Source of the DNA: an uncultured Candidatus Competibacteraceae bacterium
Lineage (GTDB): Bacteria; Pseudomonadota; Gammaproteobacteria; Competibacterales; Competibacteraceae
Direction: 5' to 3'
DNA length: 35,181 bases
Assembly: GCA_903882995.1 (NCBI GenBank)
Contig: CAIRZE010000103.1
Span: 1-35,181, forward strand
Positions 9,995 through 19,951 of the stretch are shown piece after piece; the first letter of the stretch is position 1, and every line of letters begins with the position of its first letter. The notes under the pieces are model-generated. The model was not told where the DNA came from and did no database searches. It saw nothing but the letters and a program-made list of their open reading frames with translations. The position numbers and the translations under genes are program-made.

Positions 9995-10161
9995 TTTAAT
10001 TACGATGAGCAACTTGGCACTAAAGTAATGGATAACTGCTTGATGAAGCTATCAGACTAGTGTACGGTGATGAAGCGTCCAAGAATTTTATCGAAGATTT
10101 CGCACCACTAGCCTTAATTGAAGAAGTTGCTATTCCGACTGGTAAAAACATCGTGCTTTAA
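9995..10161 (+). pseudogene. Frameshifted coding remnant of unknown family upstream of rpsF
   Basis: Manual translation in two frames that look contiguous: ...NYDEQLGTKVMDNCL / DEAIRLVYGDEASKNFIEDFAPLALIEEVAIPTGKNIVL*; protein-like composition but no intact ORF. Confidence 0.4.
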
Positions 10162-10231
10162 TATTTAGCCTAGCGTTGCGCAGTAGATAGTTTCTCCATA
10201 GAATACCCATGCTTAAAATTAAGCAGCCACT

Positions 10232-10284
10232 ACTCCTTGCTTCACCGAACTACGGGAGGCTTTTTTCATCCGTAAGGAGATTTA
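10232..10284 (+). promoter_or_regulatory. Candidate rpsF leader (possible S6:S18 autoregulatory motif) plus Shine-Dalgarno AAGGAG
   Basis: ACTCC-TTGCTTCACCGAACTACG-GGAGG short stem with CACCG...TACGG loop just upstream of rpsF; AAGGAG at about 10274. Confidence 0.4.
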
Positions 10285-10719
10285 ATGCGAAATTATGAAA
10301 TCGTATTTCTGGTTCACCCTGACCAGAGCGAGCAAGTACCAGCTATGATCGAACGCTACTGCACGATGATCAAGGAAGATCAAGGACAGATTCACCGCTT
10401 GGAAGACTGGGGCCGTCGTCAATTAGCTTATCCAATAAATAAGATACATAAGGCACACTATGTCCTGATGAATGTGGAATGTAGTCTGGATATGCTACAG
10501 GAAATGCAAAACGCATTCCGCTTTAACGACGCTGTTATTCGTAACCTGATCATCGAGCGAGATGAACCAGAGACCGAACCGTCGCCATTAATTAGAGCAA
10601 GAGACGAACGCGAAAGCCATGGTGATCGTGACAGTCAGTGTGAACGCGAGAGTGAGGAAGAGAACGATATTATTGAAGAGAGTGATAATGAAGACATAGA
10701 TACAGTAGAAGGGACTTAA
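10285..10719 (+). CDS. rpsF: 30S ribosomal protein bS6
   Basis: [53 protein letters not shown]; long charged C-terminal tail. Confidence 0.96.
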   Translation: MRNYEIVFLVHPDQSEQVPAMIERYCTMIKEDQGQIHRLEDWGRRQLAYPINKIHKAHYVLMNVECSLDMLQEMQNAFRFNDAVIRNLIIERDEPETEPSPLIRARDERESHGDRDSQCERESEEENDIIEESDNEDIDTVEGT

Positions 10720-10759
10720 TCTGGTTTTAATCCCAGGCTAATTTTATGATGTGATAGTA

Positions 10760-10928
10760 GTCGAAATATACCAGTCCATCAATAAAAGATTATGGTTAGT
10801 ACTGATTTTATGAGCAAGAAATGTAACCATGTCACATGAGTTGAGGTATCAGTGACGCTGTTGCCAGATGGACCAAATTCTATAACTTAGGCACCATTAG
10901 TCCTGCTTGCTGCTGGAGGATGCATATA
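10760..10928 (+). pseudogene. Probable degenerate priB (primosomal replication protein N)
   Basis: Occupies the priB position between rpsF and rpsR; fragments MVSTDFMSKKCNHVT*VEVSVTLL and (other frame) [17 protein letters not shown] resemble the C-terminal half of PriB (...VEVEV.A.ALGEVARR...LGT...); no intact ORF. Confidence 0.4.
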
Positions 10929-10930
10929 TT

Positions 10931-11155
10931 ATGTCACGCTTTTTCCGTCGTAAAAAATTTTGTAGGTTCACAGCTGAAGGTGTCAAGGAAATCGACTACA
11001 AGGAGATTGCAACTTTGAAAAACTATATCACCGAAACTGGCAAAATCGTACCGAGCAGAATCACAGGTACTAAGACCTGCTATCAGCGCCAGTTATCGGT
11101 TGCGATCAAGCGAGCGAGGTTTCTTGCCTTACTGCCATACTGTGATCGACATTGA
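10931..11155 (+). CDS. rpsR: 30S ribosomal protein bS18
   Basis: [77 protein letters not shown] at 10931. Confidence 0.97.
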   Translation: MSRFFRRKKFCRFTAEGVKEIDYKEIATLKNYITETGKIVPSRITGTKTCYQRQLSVAIKRARFLALLPYCDRH

Positions 11156-11200
11156 GATTCTAGGATATTAAGATCGACAGTTAGCAGCATATCTCTTACC

Positions 11201-12121
11201 ATGCAGTGGCTTGCCGCTTTTATTATGAGAGGCCGCTCGGCAGCAGTTTTGGTTGCTGCAGCTTCTGGGGTACTGTTCTGGTTATTTCCGCCATTTCTCA
11301 TCGTTGCCGGTGCAGTTATAGCGTTGATAACCCTACGTAGGGGAGCTGTTGAAGGCGCTCTTGTAATAGTTCTAGGAGGGTTAGCTGCTGCAGTATATGC
11401 TTGGCTAGCACTCAGAACGCCTTTACCAATACTGCGGGTACTGCTACTCTGCTGGATACCAGTATGGCTGCTAGCACTAGTGTTAAGAAATACAATATCT
11501 ATCTCTAGGACGTTGCAAGTATCTGCATTTCTAGGAGTTTTTGGTGTAGTTAGTCTTTACCTATCTCTTGGTGATCCATTGCCATGGTGGGAACACATCC
11601 TAGAACAGTTCCACCAAAAATTGATATCAGGGATGGTACCACAGCAGACTCCAGATTATTATGTTGCTTTAGAGCAATTGATAGGATTGCTGAAAGAATG
11701 GGCGCCCTACTTGATAGGACAGCTTGTCAGTGTGAGCCTACTGTTTATATTTGCTGCTTTACTTCTTGGACGCTGGTGGCAGGCGCTTTTGTTCAATAAA
11801 GGGGGATTTCGTACTGAGTTTCAAGAATTACGTCTTGGCCGTCCACTTGCAATCTGTACAATCGCTCTATTTGGATCAGCTGTGGTCTCTGCCTGGATAC
11901 CTCTTTCCAATATAGTATTGGTACTTGGTATACTCTATACAGTGCAGGGTATAGCTCTAGTCCATTCCATGTTGTTTAAACTGCGAATTTCGAACACCTG
12001 GCTGATACTATTTTACTTGCTATTGATTCCAATACTATCACAATTTGTTATGGTGTTAGGCTTAGCGGACGCTTGGGCTGATTTTAGAAACCTTATCCAA
12101 AAAAGATTAGACAAACGCTGA
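11201..12121 (+). CDS. DUF2232-type integral membrane protein
   Basis: Multi-pass hydrophobic 306-aa protein between rpsR and rplI, the usual position for this family in several betaproteobacteria. Confidence 0.7.
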   Translation: MQWLAAFIMRGRSAAVLVAAASGVLFWLFPPFLIVAGAVIALITLRRGAVEGALVIVLGGLAAAVYAWLALRTPLPILRVLLLCWIPVWLLALVLRNTISISRTLQVSAFLGVFGVVSLYLSLGDPLPWWEHILEQFHQKLISGMVPQQTPDYYVALEQLIGLLKEWAPYLIGQLVSVSLLFIFAALLLGRWWQALLFNKGGFRTEFQELRLGRPLAICTIALFGSAVVSAWIPLSNIVLVLGILYTVQGIALVHSMLFKLRISNTWLILFYLLLIPILSQFVMVLGLADAWADFRNLIQKRLDKR

Positions 12122-12140
12122 AAATATTTTGGAGCTTTTA

Positions 12141-12590
12141 ATGGAAATTATTCTACTTGAAAAGGTCGTTAATCTAGGTGTAATCGGCGACCGGATCAAA
12201 GTCAAGCGTGGGTATGCTCGTAATTTTTTAATTCCTAGGGGTAAGGCTACAGAAGCTACCTCTGCTAATCTAGCTAGATTTAAAGCGCACCGCACCGAAT
12301 TGGAACAGGTAGCTGCTCAGGTGTTATTTACAGCACAAAATCGAGCTACACAACTAGCTGAACTGATAGTTACGCTTTCAGTAAAGACAGGGAGCGAAGG
12401 CCGTCTATTTGGATCAGTTAGCGCTGCCGATATTGCCAATGCGGTGTCAGCAGCTGGTATTAAACTGCAAAAGAATGAAGTACGACTTCCTTCTGGTCCA
12501 ATTCGCCAGGTTGGTGAGTATGATGTAGATCTACATCTACACAATGAGGTTAATACTCAGATAAGAGTAAATATCATCGCTGAAGCCTAA
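12141..12590 (+). CDS. rplI: 50S ribosomal protein bL9
   Basis: MEIILLEKVVNLGVIGDRIKVKRGYARNFLIPRGKATEAT; ATG at 12141 with GGAG upstream. Confidence 0.97.
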   Translation: MEIILLEKVVNLGVIGDRIKVKRGYARNFLIPRGKATEATSANLARFKAHRTELEQVAAQVLFTAQNRATQLAELIVTLSVKTGSEGRLFGSVSAADIANAVSAAGIKLQKNEVRLPSGPIRQVGEYDVDLHLHNEVNTQIRVNIIAEA

Positions 12591-12726
12591 TATTGAGTGA
12601 GAATTAATTTAACCACTTGTGATATATCAAATGTGTTAAACTAGGTCGTCGGAAAAATTCGATATTGTGCCGTTGGGCAATCACAGCAGGCGGTGAATCG
12701 CCGGTTTTGTCCAGAGAGTTTGGTAA

Positions 12727-14169
12727 TTGCAGCCCGCTACCCCATTTTCAAATCGAAAGGATGCTACCTCTGAAATTTTACGGGTGCCTCCGCATTCAAT
12801 AGAAGCTGAACAAGCAGTCCTGGGCGGTCTAATGCTGGATAACTCTACCTGGGATCAGGTTGATGATCGCTTGGATGAAACAGATTTTTATCGTAATGAT
12901 CATCGTCTGATATTTAGGGCTATCCGTCATCAGTCAGAAAATGGTAGGCCTTTTGATCTTCTAACCTTAGCAGAGTGGTTAGAGGATAATAATCTGCTAG
13001 ATAATGCTGGAGGATTTGCCTATTTAGGCATACTGGTACGGGATACCCCCAGTGCTGCCAATGTCCATGCGTACAGTAACATCGTTCGGGAAAGGGCAAT
13101 CCGTCGGAACCTAATTCGTATAGCTACAGAGATAGCAGATAGCTCTTATGACCCAAGGGGTAGTGATAGCAAGCAGTTATTGGATGATGCTGAAAGGAAG
13201 GTCTTCTCTATCGCTGAGCATGGATTGCGTACTCAGCAAGGGTTGACCAGCATAAAAGATTTATTAGCACGAACTGTAGAACGGATCGATGCCCTGTTTC
13301 AACGTGATAATCCTATTACTGGCATTCCTACAGGCTGGACTGATTTCGATGATAGGACTGCTGGCTTACAGCGTGGGGACTTAATCGTAGTCGCTGGCAG
13401 ACCGTCAATGGGGAAGACAGCGTTTGCTATGAACATAGCTGAATTTGCAGCTATTCAGACGCGATGCCCAGTTGCAGTATTCAGCATGGAAATGCCGGGA
13501 GAGAGCTTAATAATGCGCCTGATCTCCTCACTGGGTCGTATTGATCAGCATAAGGTTCGCACTGGACGCCTCGAAGACGAAGACTGGCCACGAGTTACTT
13601 CAGCCGTAACGATGCTATCTGAGGCTCGACTATTTATCGATGACAGTTCTAATCTAAGTCCGAATGAACTTCGGGCACGTGCGCGCCGTTTACATAGGCA
13701 GGAAGGGCAGTTGGGACTGATAGTTGTCGACTATCTCCAGTTAATGCAAGTCCCAGGTACTAGTGAAAATCGTGCTACAGAAGTATCAGAAATATCCCGT
13801 TCACTCAAGGCACTTGCTAAAGAACTGTCCGTACCAGTACTAGCTCTATCCCAGCTTAATAGAACATTGGAGCAGCGCGGCGACAAACGACCGATAATGT
13901 CAGATTTGCGGGAATCTGGTGCTATAGAACAAGATGCTGATTTGGTCTGTTTTATCTATAGGGACGAGGTCTATAACCCAGAAAGTCTGGATAGAGGGGT
14001 TGCAGAGATTATTATCAGTAAACAACGTAATGGTCCTATTGGTACTCTCCGTCTCACTTTTTTGGGACAATACACTCGCTTTGAAAGCTATATACCGGAA
14101 ATAAGATCAGCTAACCAACAAAGAGATGATATACTCAACAGAAACAAATTGCCAAAACTAGAAAGGTGA
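12727..14169 (+). CDS. dnaB: Replicative DNA helicase DnaB
   Basis: VPPHSIEAEQAVLGGLMLDN, AGRPSMGKTAFAMNIAE, IVVDYLQLMQ, DLRESGAIEQDADLVCFIYRDEVYN. No intein. Confidence 0.97.
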   Translation: MQPATPFSNRKDATSEILRVPPHSIEAEQAVLGGLMLDNSTWDQVDDRLDETDFYRNDHRLIFRAIRHQSENGRPFDLLTLAEWLEDNNLLDNAGGFAYLGILVRDTPSAANVHAYSNIVRERAIRRNLIRIATEIADSSYDPRGSDSKQLLDDAERKVFSIAEHGLRTQQGLTSIKDLLARTVERIDALFQRDNPITGIPTGWTDFDDRTAGLQRGDLIVVAGRPSMGKTAFAMNIAEFAAIQTRCPVAVFSMEMPGESLIMRLISSLGRIDQHKVRTGRLEDEDWPRVTSAVTMLSEARLFIDDSSNLSPNELRARARRLHRQEGQLGLIVVDYLQLMQVPGTSENRATEVSEISRSLKALAKELSVPVLALSQLNRTLEQRGDKRPIMSDLRESGAIEQDADLVCFIYRDEVYNPESLDRGVAEIIISKQRNGPIGTLRLTFLGQYTRFESYIPEIRSANQQRDDILNRNKLPKLER

Positions 14170-14181
14170 TTCCAAATTTAA

Positions 14182-15570
14182 GTGAATAGAGGCCGCACGG
14201 TCTATGCTTGCAAAGAATGTAGCGCACACACTAGTAAGTGGTCTGGTCAATGTAGTGGGTGCGGTGCTTGGAATGCATTGCAGGAAATACTACCCTCTTT
14301 ATCTTCTATAAAATCTGGGTTTGATCCTGATCTTAATTGGGCATCCTTGTCTGATTTAGATGTAGAGGGGCTCGTGCAAACCTTATCCATAGTGGTTAAT
14401 TCTACCTCTGAAATTCGGCGATCGTGTGGTAATTGCGAGCTAGACCGAGTATTAGGCGGGGGATTAGTTAGTGGATCTGTGACATTAATTGGAGGAGATC
14501 CAGGTATTGGTAAATCGACACTGCTACTGCAAGTATTAGCAACATTGGCAAATAGTAGCCAGACTCTTTATGTTAGCGGTGAAGAGTCACCACAGCAAGT
14601 TGGTTTACGTGCCAAGCGTTTGCAGCTATCTTTGGATAGGGTCCGAATATTACCAGAAACCTGTATAGAGCGGATTATCGCCATCGCTAAAAGAGAACAG
14701 CCGCAAACGATGGTCATTGATTCTATCCAAACTATATTTACATATCGCTTACAATCATCTCCCGGTTCAGTAGCGCAGGTTCGAGAGAGTACCGCACAAA
14801 TATTGCAATTTGCTAAGAAGACTGGAACTGCAATGTTCTTAATCGGGCATGTTACTAAAGAAGGTAATATTGCCGGGCCACGAGTCTTAGAACATATGGT
14901 CGATACTGTATTATATTTCGATGGTGATCCAAGTGGGAAATTGCGTGTGTTAAGAGCAGTAAAAAATCGCTATGGCCCTGTAAACGAATTAGGGGTTTTT
15001 TCCATGACCGAACTGGGGCTGAAAGAAGTTAATAATCCATCAGCGATTTTTTTATCTCGACATGAAAAACCAGTATCAGGTAGCGTGATTATGGTTAGTC
15101 GTGAAGGAACTAGGCCACTACTGGTGGAAATCCAGGCTCTAGTTGATGGATGCCATTGCAACAATCCACGCCGAATTACCTTAGGATTAGAACAGAATCG
15201 TCTATCGATGTTGTTAGCTGTCTTACACCGACATATAGGAATATCAATGTATGATCAGGATGTATATGTTAACGCAGTAGGCGGTGTCCGCATCAATGAA
15301 ACAGCGGCTGACTTGACTGTGTTGCTGGCAGCGTTGTCAAGCCTTCGTGATATGCCACTGCCGACTGATCTTGTAGTGTTTGGCGAAGTCGGACTAGCTG
15401 GAGAAATTCGGCCAATTCCGAATGGTGGGGAACGACTTAGAGAAGCTGCTAAGCACGGTTTCAAGCAAGCTATAGTCCCTCGTGCTAATCTTCCACATCA
15501 CAGCGAACATGTTGGAGAGATTAATATCCAGGGTTTCACCAGGTTGAGTGAGGTTATTAGAAATCTATAG
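14182..15570 (+). CDS. radA: DNA repair protein RadA
   Basis: C4 zinc finger CKEC...CSGCGAWN, GGDPGIGKSTLLLQ, KNRYG motif, C-terminal Lon-like domain (FGEVGLAGEIRPIPNGGERLREAAKHGF); GTG start. Confidence 0.96.
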   Translation: MNRGRTVYACKECSAHTSKWSGQCSGCGAWNALQEILPSLSSIKSGFDPDLNWASLSDLDVEGLVQTLSIVVNSTSEIRRSCGNCELDRVLGGGLVSGSVTLIGGDPGIGKSTLLLQVLATLANSSQTLYVSGEESPQQVGLRAKRLQLSLDRVRILPETCIERIIAIAKREQPQTMVIDSIQTIFTYRLQSSPGSVAQVRESTAQILQFAKKTGTAMFLIGHVTKEGNIAGPRVLEHMVDTVLYFDGDPSGKLRVLRAVKNRYGPVNELGVFSMTELGLKEVNNPSAIFLSRHEKPVSGSVIMVSREGTRPLLVEIQALVDGCHCNNPRRITLGLEQNRLSMLLAVLHRHIGISMYDQDVYVNAVGGVRINETAADLTVLLAALSSLRDMPLPTDLVVFGEVGLAGEIRPIPNGGERLREAAKHGFKQAIVPRANLPHHSEHVGEINIQGFTRLSEVIRNL

Positions 15571-15574
15571 GCGT

Positions 15575-15667
15575 TGGCGGAGAGGGTGGGATTCGAACCC
15601 ACGTGGGGCTGCAAGGCCCCCATCCGATTTCGAGTCGGCGCCGTTATGACCACTTCGGTACCTCTCC
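15575..15667 (-). tRNA. tRNA-Ser (anticodon CGA), CCA encoded
   Basis: Reverse strand GGAGAGG...CTCGAAA anticodon loop...long variable arm...GGTTCGAATCC T-arm...CCTCTCC-G-CCA. Confidence 0.95.
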
Positions 15668-15702
15668 TGGATGAGTAATCTGAGCATCAGGAAAGTGTAA
15701 TG

Positions 15703-16188
15703 TTACACAACCCCTGTCGTGAGACGTCGATTTTGAAAAAAATCACGCAACAATTTCCCGCATTCATCGGCAAGTACTTCCCCACGTATTTCTTCCACAC
15801 GGTGGTTAAGATGGGGTGACTGCAACAGGTTGAAAACCGATCCTGCTGCTCCGGTGCGAAGAGCAACAGCACCAAATACCACACGCTCTACTCTAGCGAG
15901 GACGATGGCGCCCGCACACATAGGACAAGGTTCTAAAGTCACATATAACGTACTTTCTGATAAGCGATAGTTACCAGTATTGGCTGCAGATGACCGTAAA
16001 GCTACCACTTCAGCATGTGCAGTAGGATCAGTAGAACTGATAGGCTGGTTCCAGCCAGCTCCTATTATCTCATGTCCTACTACCAATACAGCACCAACAG
16101 GCACTTCTCCGATACTTGCCCCAATACGGGCTAATTTCAAGGCTTCTTGCATCCAATACAGATCACATTTATTTGAGAAATCTATCAA
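15703..16188 (-). CDS. tadA: tRNA-specific adenosine deaminase
   Basis: EVPVGAVLV, DPTAHAEVVALR, LEPCPMCAGAIVLARV, FGAVALRTGAAGSVFNLL. Confidence 0.95.
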   Translation of the reverse strand: MIDFSNKCDLYWMQEALKLARIGASIGEVPVGAVLVVGHEIIGAGWNQPISSTDPTAHAEVVALRSSAANTGNYRLSESTLYVTLEPCPMCAGAIVLARVERVVFGAVALRTGAAGSVFNLLQSPHLNHRVEEIRGEVLADECGKLLRDFFQNRRLTTGVV

Positions 16189-16263
16189 TCTTTTGATCTA
16201 AAATAGGTATCTAAAAAAGTAAAAGCATATCGGCTAGCTCTTCTAGAATTTGAAAGATGCTTC

Positions 16264-17844
16264 TCATTCCCACTCTATAGTCGCTGGCGGTTTGCTAGAT
16301 ATATCATAGACTACTCGAGAAATCCCAGGTATTTCATTGATAATACGCCTAGATACTAAATCTAAAAATTCATAAGGTAAGTGTACCCACTTTGCAGTCA
16401 TGAAATCTACAGTCTCTACTGCACGTAGGGCGATTACAAAATCGTAATAACGCTCATCCCCCATTACTCCAACAGATTTAACAGGTAGGAATACTACAAA
16501 CGCCTGACTAGTTTTATTGTATAAATTTTTTCTATGTAGTTCCTCAATTAGTACATGATCAGCCCTCTGTAGCAGAGTAATATATTCTTTACGCACCTCA
16601 CCAAGGATACGTACAGCTAACCCAGGACCAGGGAACGGATGACGGTAAATCATCTCAATAGGCAACCCTAGTTCAACACCTAGTTGTCTGACCTCGTCCT
16701 TGAATAACTCTCTCAGCGGTTCGATCAGCTTCATATGCATAGCCTCGGGTAAACCACCAACATTGTGATGAGATTTTATAACATGTGCCTTACCTGTCGC
16801 CATCCCAGCTGACTCGATCACGTCAGGATATATAGTACCCTGTGCTAGCCATTTAATGTTACAAAGTTTTTCCGCTTCCTCCTCAAATATTTTTATGAAC
16901 AACTTACCTATTATTTTACGCTTTTCCTCAGGTTCAGTGATACCAGATAGGGCAGATAGGAACCTGTTTCCAGCATTTATTCGAATGACCTTTATACCAA
17001 GATGTTTGTCAAAGGTACTCATAACTTGGTCACCTTCACCTAGTCGGAGTAGCCCTGTATCTACAAATATGCATATGAGTTTATTATGAATTGCCCTATG
17101 CAAAATAGCTGCAACTACGGAAGAATCCACTCCGCCAGAGAGTCCTAATAAAACTTTATCATTGCCAACTTTGGTACGGATGTCAGCTATATTATCCTCA
17201 ATAATGTTACTGATTGTCCACAAAGGCTCACAACCACAAATATCCAGCACGAAGCGGCGAATAATAAGCTCACCCTGATGAGTATGTGAGACTTCCGGGT
17301 GAAATTGTAATCCATACCAATGCTTTTCCTCTCTAGACATACCAGCAATAGGACAGTTTAATGTACTCGCTATGCGAGTGAACCCAAATGGTAAGATAGT
17401 AACCTGGTCACCGTGACTCATCCAAACATCCAAGAGACTATAACCTTCTGCGCTAACTTGATCCTCAATATCGCGTAGCAAATCTGAGTTGGTGTAAGTC
17501 AACACTTGAGCATAACCGAATTCACGTCGATCAGATGACTCTACTAGGCCACCAAGTTGCAGGGCCATGACTTGCATGCCGTAGCAAATACCAAGCAATG
17601 GCACTTGTAGATCGAACAGTTCCTGTGGAACACGTGGTCCGTCTCGCACAGTAGTAGATTCTGGACTACCGGATAAGATAATCCCATGCGGACGAAAAGA
17701 GCAAAGCACCACTGGGTCAGTGTCATAGGAGTGGATTTCACAGTAGACCCCGATTTTGCGAACTGTACGGGCAATCAACTGAGTGTATTGAGAACCGAAA
17801 TCAAGGATCAAGATCCGGTTGAAATGAATATCCAGCAGTGCCAT
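16264..17844 (-). CDS. guaA: GMP synthase (glutamine-hydrolysing)
   Basis: [70 protein letters not shown]-terminal PPATIEWE. Confidence 0.98.
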   Translation of the reverse strand: MALLDIHFNRILILDFGSQYTQLIARTVRKIGVYCEIHSYDTDPVVLCSFRPHGIILSGSPESTTVRDGPRVPQELFDLQVPLLGICYGMQVMALQLGGLVESSDRREFGYAQVLTYTNSDLLRDIEDQVSAEGYSLLDVWMSHGDQVTILPFGFTRIASTLNCPIAGMSREEKHWYGLQFHPEVSHTHQGELIIRRFVLDICGCEPLWTISNIIEDNIADIRTKVGNDKVLLGLSGGVDSSVVAAILHRAIHNKLICIFVDTGLLRLGEGDQVMSTFDKHLGIKVIRINAGNRFLSALSGITEPEEKRKIIGKLFIKIFEEEAEKLCNIKWLAQGTIYPDVIESAGMATGKAHVIKSHHNVGGLPEAMHMKLIEPLRELFKDEVRQLGVELGLPIEMIYRHPFPGPGLAVRILGEVRKEYITLLQRADHVLIEELHRKNLYNKTSQAFVVFLPVKSVGVMGDERYYDFVIALRAVETVDFMTAKWVHLPYEFLDLVSRRIINEIPGISRVVYDISSKPPATIEWE

Positions 17845-17922
17845 AGCATTTTCACCAGTTTCCTATTCCCTTAGGCAGATATTTGTCAAAGATACTTGTC
17901 AAAGTAACAAAGCAGTTATATT

Positions 17923-19386
17923 TTAGTCGGTCCGGTAATTCGGTGATTCTTTGGTAATAGTGACATCATGGACGTGGCTTTCTCGTATGCCAGCAAAGGT
18001 TACCCTGGTAAACACCGGTTTGACACGCATGTCTCTAATATCCTGGCATCCAACATAACCCATACTAGAGCGTAACCCTCCCATCAACTGATTAATTATC
18101 GCTAGTACACTTCCTTTATAGGGTACACGACCTTCAATACCTTCTGGAACCAATTTTTCAACTGCGCTTCCCTCCTGAAAATAGCGATCGCTGGAGCCAT
18201 ATTTTTGAGTCATCGCACCTATAGAACCCATACCTCTATAGGACTTGTAGGAACGTCCCTGGAACAGCTCTACTTCGCCAGGTGCCTCTTCTGTACCAGC
18301 AAATAACCCACCAATCATTACAGTATACGCACCGGCAGCAATCGCCTTCGCTAGATCACCAGAATATCGGATACCACCATCTGCAATGATTGGCACATTA
18401 CAATCTTGCAGTGCTTCAGCAACATTGGAGATAGCACTGATTTGTGGTACACCAACACCAGCAATGATACGCGTGGTACATATGGAACCTGGTCCAATTC
18501 CAACTTTTACAGCGTCCGCACCTGATTCTACAAGATCAAGTGCTGCCGCAGCAGTTGCTATATTTCCACCAATAACCTGTACTTGTGGATACCTACTCTT
18601 TATCCAACTTACCTGTTCTAGAACGTTTCTAGAATGGCCGTGAGCCGTATCCACTACTATTACATCAACATCAGAACCAACTAGAGCTAGAATCCTTTCT
18701 TTAGTATCACCACCGGTACCAACAGCTGCCCCGACTCGCAGCCGGCCCCACTCGTCTTTACAGGCATTAGGAAAATCGCTAGACTTTTGGATGTCCTTAA
18801 CAGTGATCATGCCACGTAGTTGAAAGTGCTCATTAACTACCAACACTTTCTCGATCCGATGTTTGTGCAGAAGGCTGACGATTTCCTCACGGTTAGCACC
18901 CTCTCTTACGGTTACGAGACGTCCCTTTGGGGTCATGATCGCACTAACTGGTGCATCCATGTTGTGTTCAAATCGGAGATCGCGGCTAGTAACAATGCCG
19001 ACCAAATTTTCACCTGCTACTACTGGTACACCAGAAATATGGTGAGCACGGGTCAACGCTACTACCTCACGGATACTGGTGTTCGATGTAGTCACTATAG
19101 GGTCATTGATGACACCGCTTTCATATTTTTTAACCCGGCGTACTTCCTGAGCCTGTTTCTCGACTGGCATATTCTTATGGATAATGCCGATACCACCCTC
19201 TTGGGCTAAGGAAATAGCTAGACGGGATTCAGTTACGGTATCCATCGCTGCTGAGATTAGTGGGATGTTAAGGTTAATAATGTTTGTTAATCTTGTCTTT
19301 AAGTTTATGTCCTTTGGCAGCACCGCGGAATATGCTGGTAGTAACAAAACATCATCAAATGTCAGAGTTTCTTGAACAATTCGCAT
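17923..19386 (-). CDS. guaB: IMP dehydrogenase
   Basis: [16 protein letters not shown], two CBS domains, [31 protein letters not shown]-like [21 protein letters not shown]. Confidence 0.98.
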   Translation of the reverse strand: MRIVQETLTFDDVLLLPAYSAVLPKDINLKTRLTNIINLNIPLISAAMDTVTESRLAISLAQEGGIGIIHKNMPVEKQAQEVRRVKKYESGVINDPIVTTSNTSIREVVALTRAHHISGVPVVAGENLVGIVTSRDLRFEHNMDAPVSAIMTPKGRLVTVREGANREEIVSLLHKHRIEKVLVVNEHFQLRGMITVKDIQKSSDFPNACKDEWGRLRVGAAVGTGGDTKERILALVGSDVDVIVVDTAHGHSRNVLEQVSWIKSRYPQVQVIGGNIATAAAALDLVESGADAVKVGIGPGSICTTRIIAGVGVPQISAISNVAEALQDCNVPIIADGGIRYSGDLAKAIAAGAYTVMIGGLFAGTEEAPGEVELFQGRSYKSYRGMGSIGAMTQKYGSSDRYFQEGSAVEKLVPEGIEGRVPYKGSVLAIINQLMGGLRSSMGYVGCQDIRDMRVKPVFTRVTFAGIRESHVHDVTITKESPNYRTD

Positions 19387-19936
19387 GGCGGTGCCTCAAA
19401 TTAGCCGAATCTATTGCGCATTGCACTGCAGAAAGTAGATCACTTGCCTGCTGTATAGTGGGAGATAAAAAATATGTAACTCTATATATCTACTAGATTT
19501 TTATATCTTTAGCTCTTCACTTACGCGTGGCAAGGTACTATGTATGTCTCAAACATAACATACCAAGGCCGATGCACTCTAATAAGAATACAGTTGTCAA
19601 TGTTTACACGAGATTTTTTCAAAACACAAAACTCAATATCGACACTTTAATTAGGATCAGGGTATCTATACACATGAAATGTTCATGTATAAACTAAGAG
19701 CGACAACTATCTGGAAATTTTTGTGAGAAAGTCACTATTAATTTTGAGAGAGTATTAAATTGTAAATAGGTCCGATACTATATCTCTTAACCCTATATAA
19801 ATAATGTAAACCCTAATTCAGTTATTAAGCTATGTCCTATTGATTTTTCACCAAACCCAGGAATATGGTTACAGACTGACTACTGATTCGCATCATCATG
19901 CAGCATATAAACAAAACAACTCTCCCCACCACGATT

Positions 19937-19951
19937 GATAGGAATCCTATC
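19937..19951. repeat. Interrupted palindrome GATAGGAATCCTATC abutting ATG of hydrolase gene
   Basis: Perfect 7-bp arms around one central base, directly preceding the ATG at 19952 and containing the AGGA Shine-Dalgarno-like segment. Confidence 0.5.

Noticed and set aside
12689-12702. GGCGGTGAATCGCC hairpin between rplI and dnaB
   Set aside because: Only 4-5 bp stem; too small to call a terminator or riboswitch without covariation.
18386-19496. Multiple + strand ORFs antisense to guaB
   Set aside because: Antisense to a strongly conserved gene; no independent coding signal.
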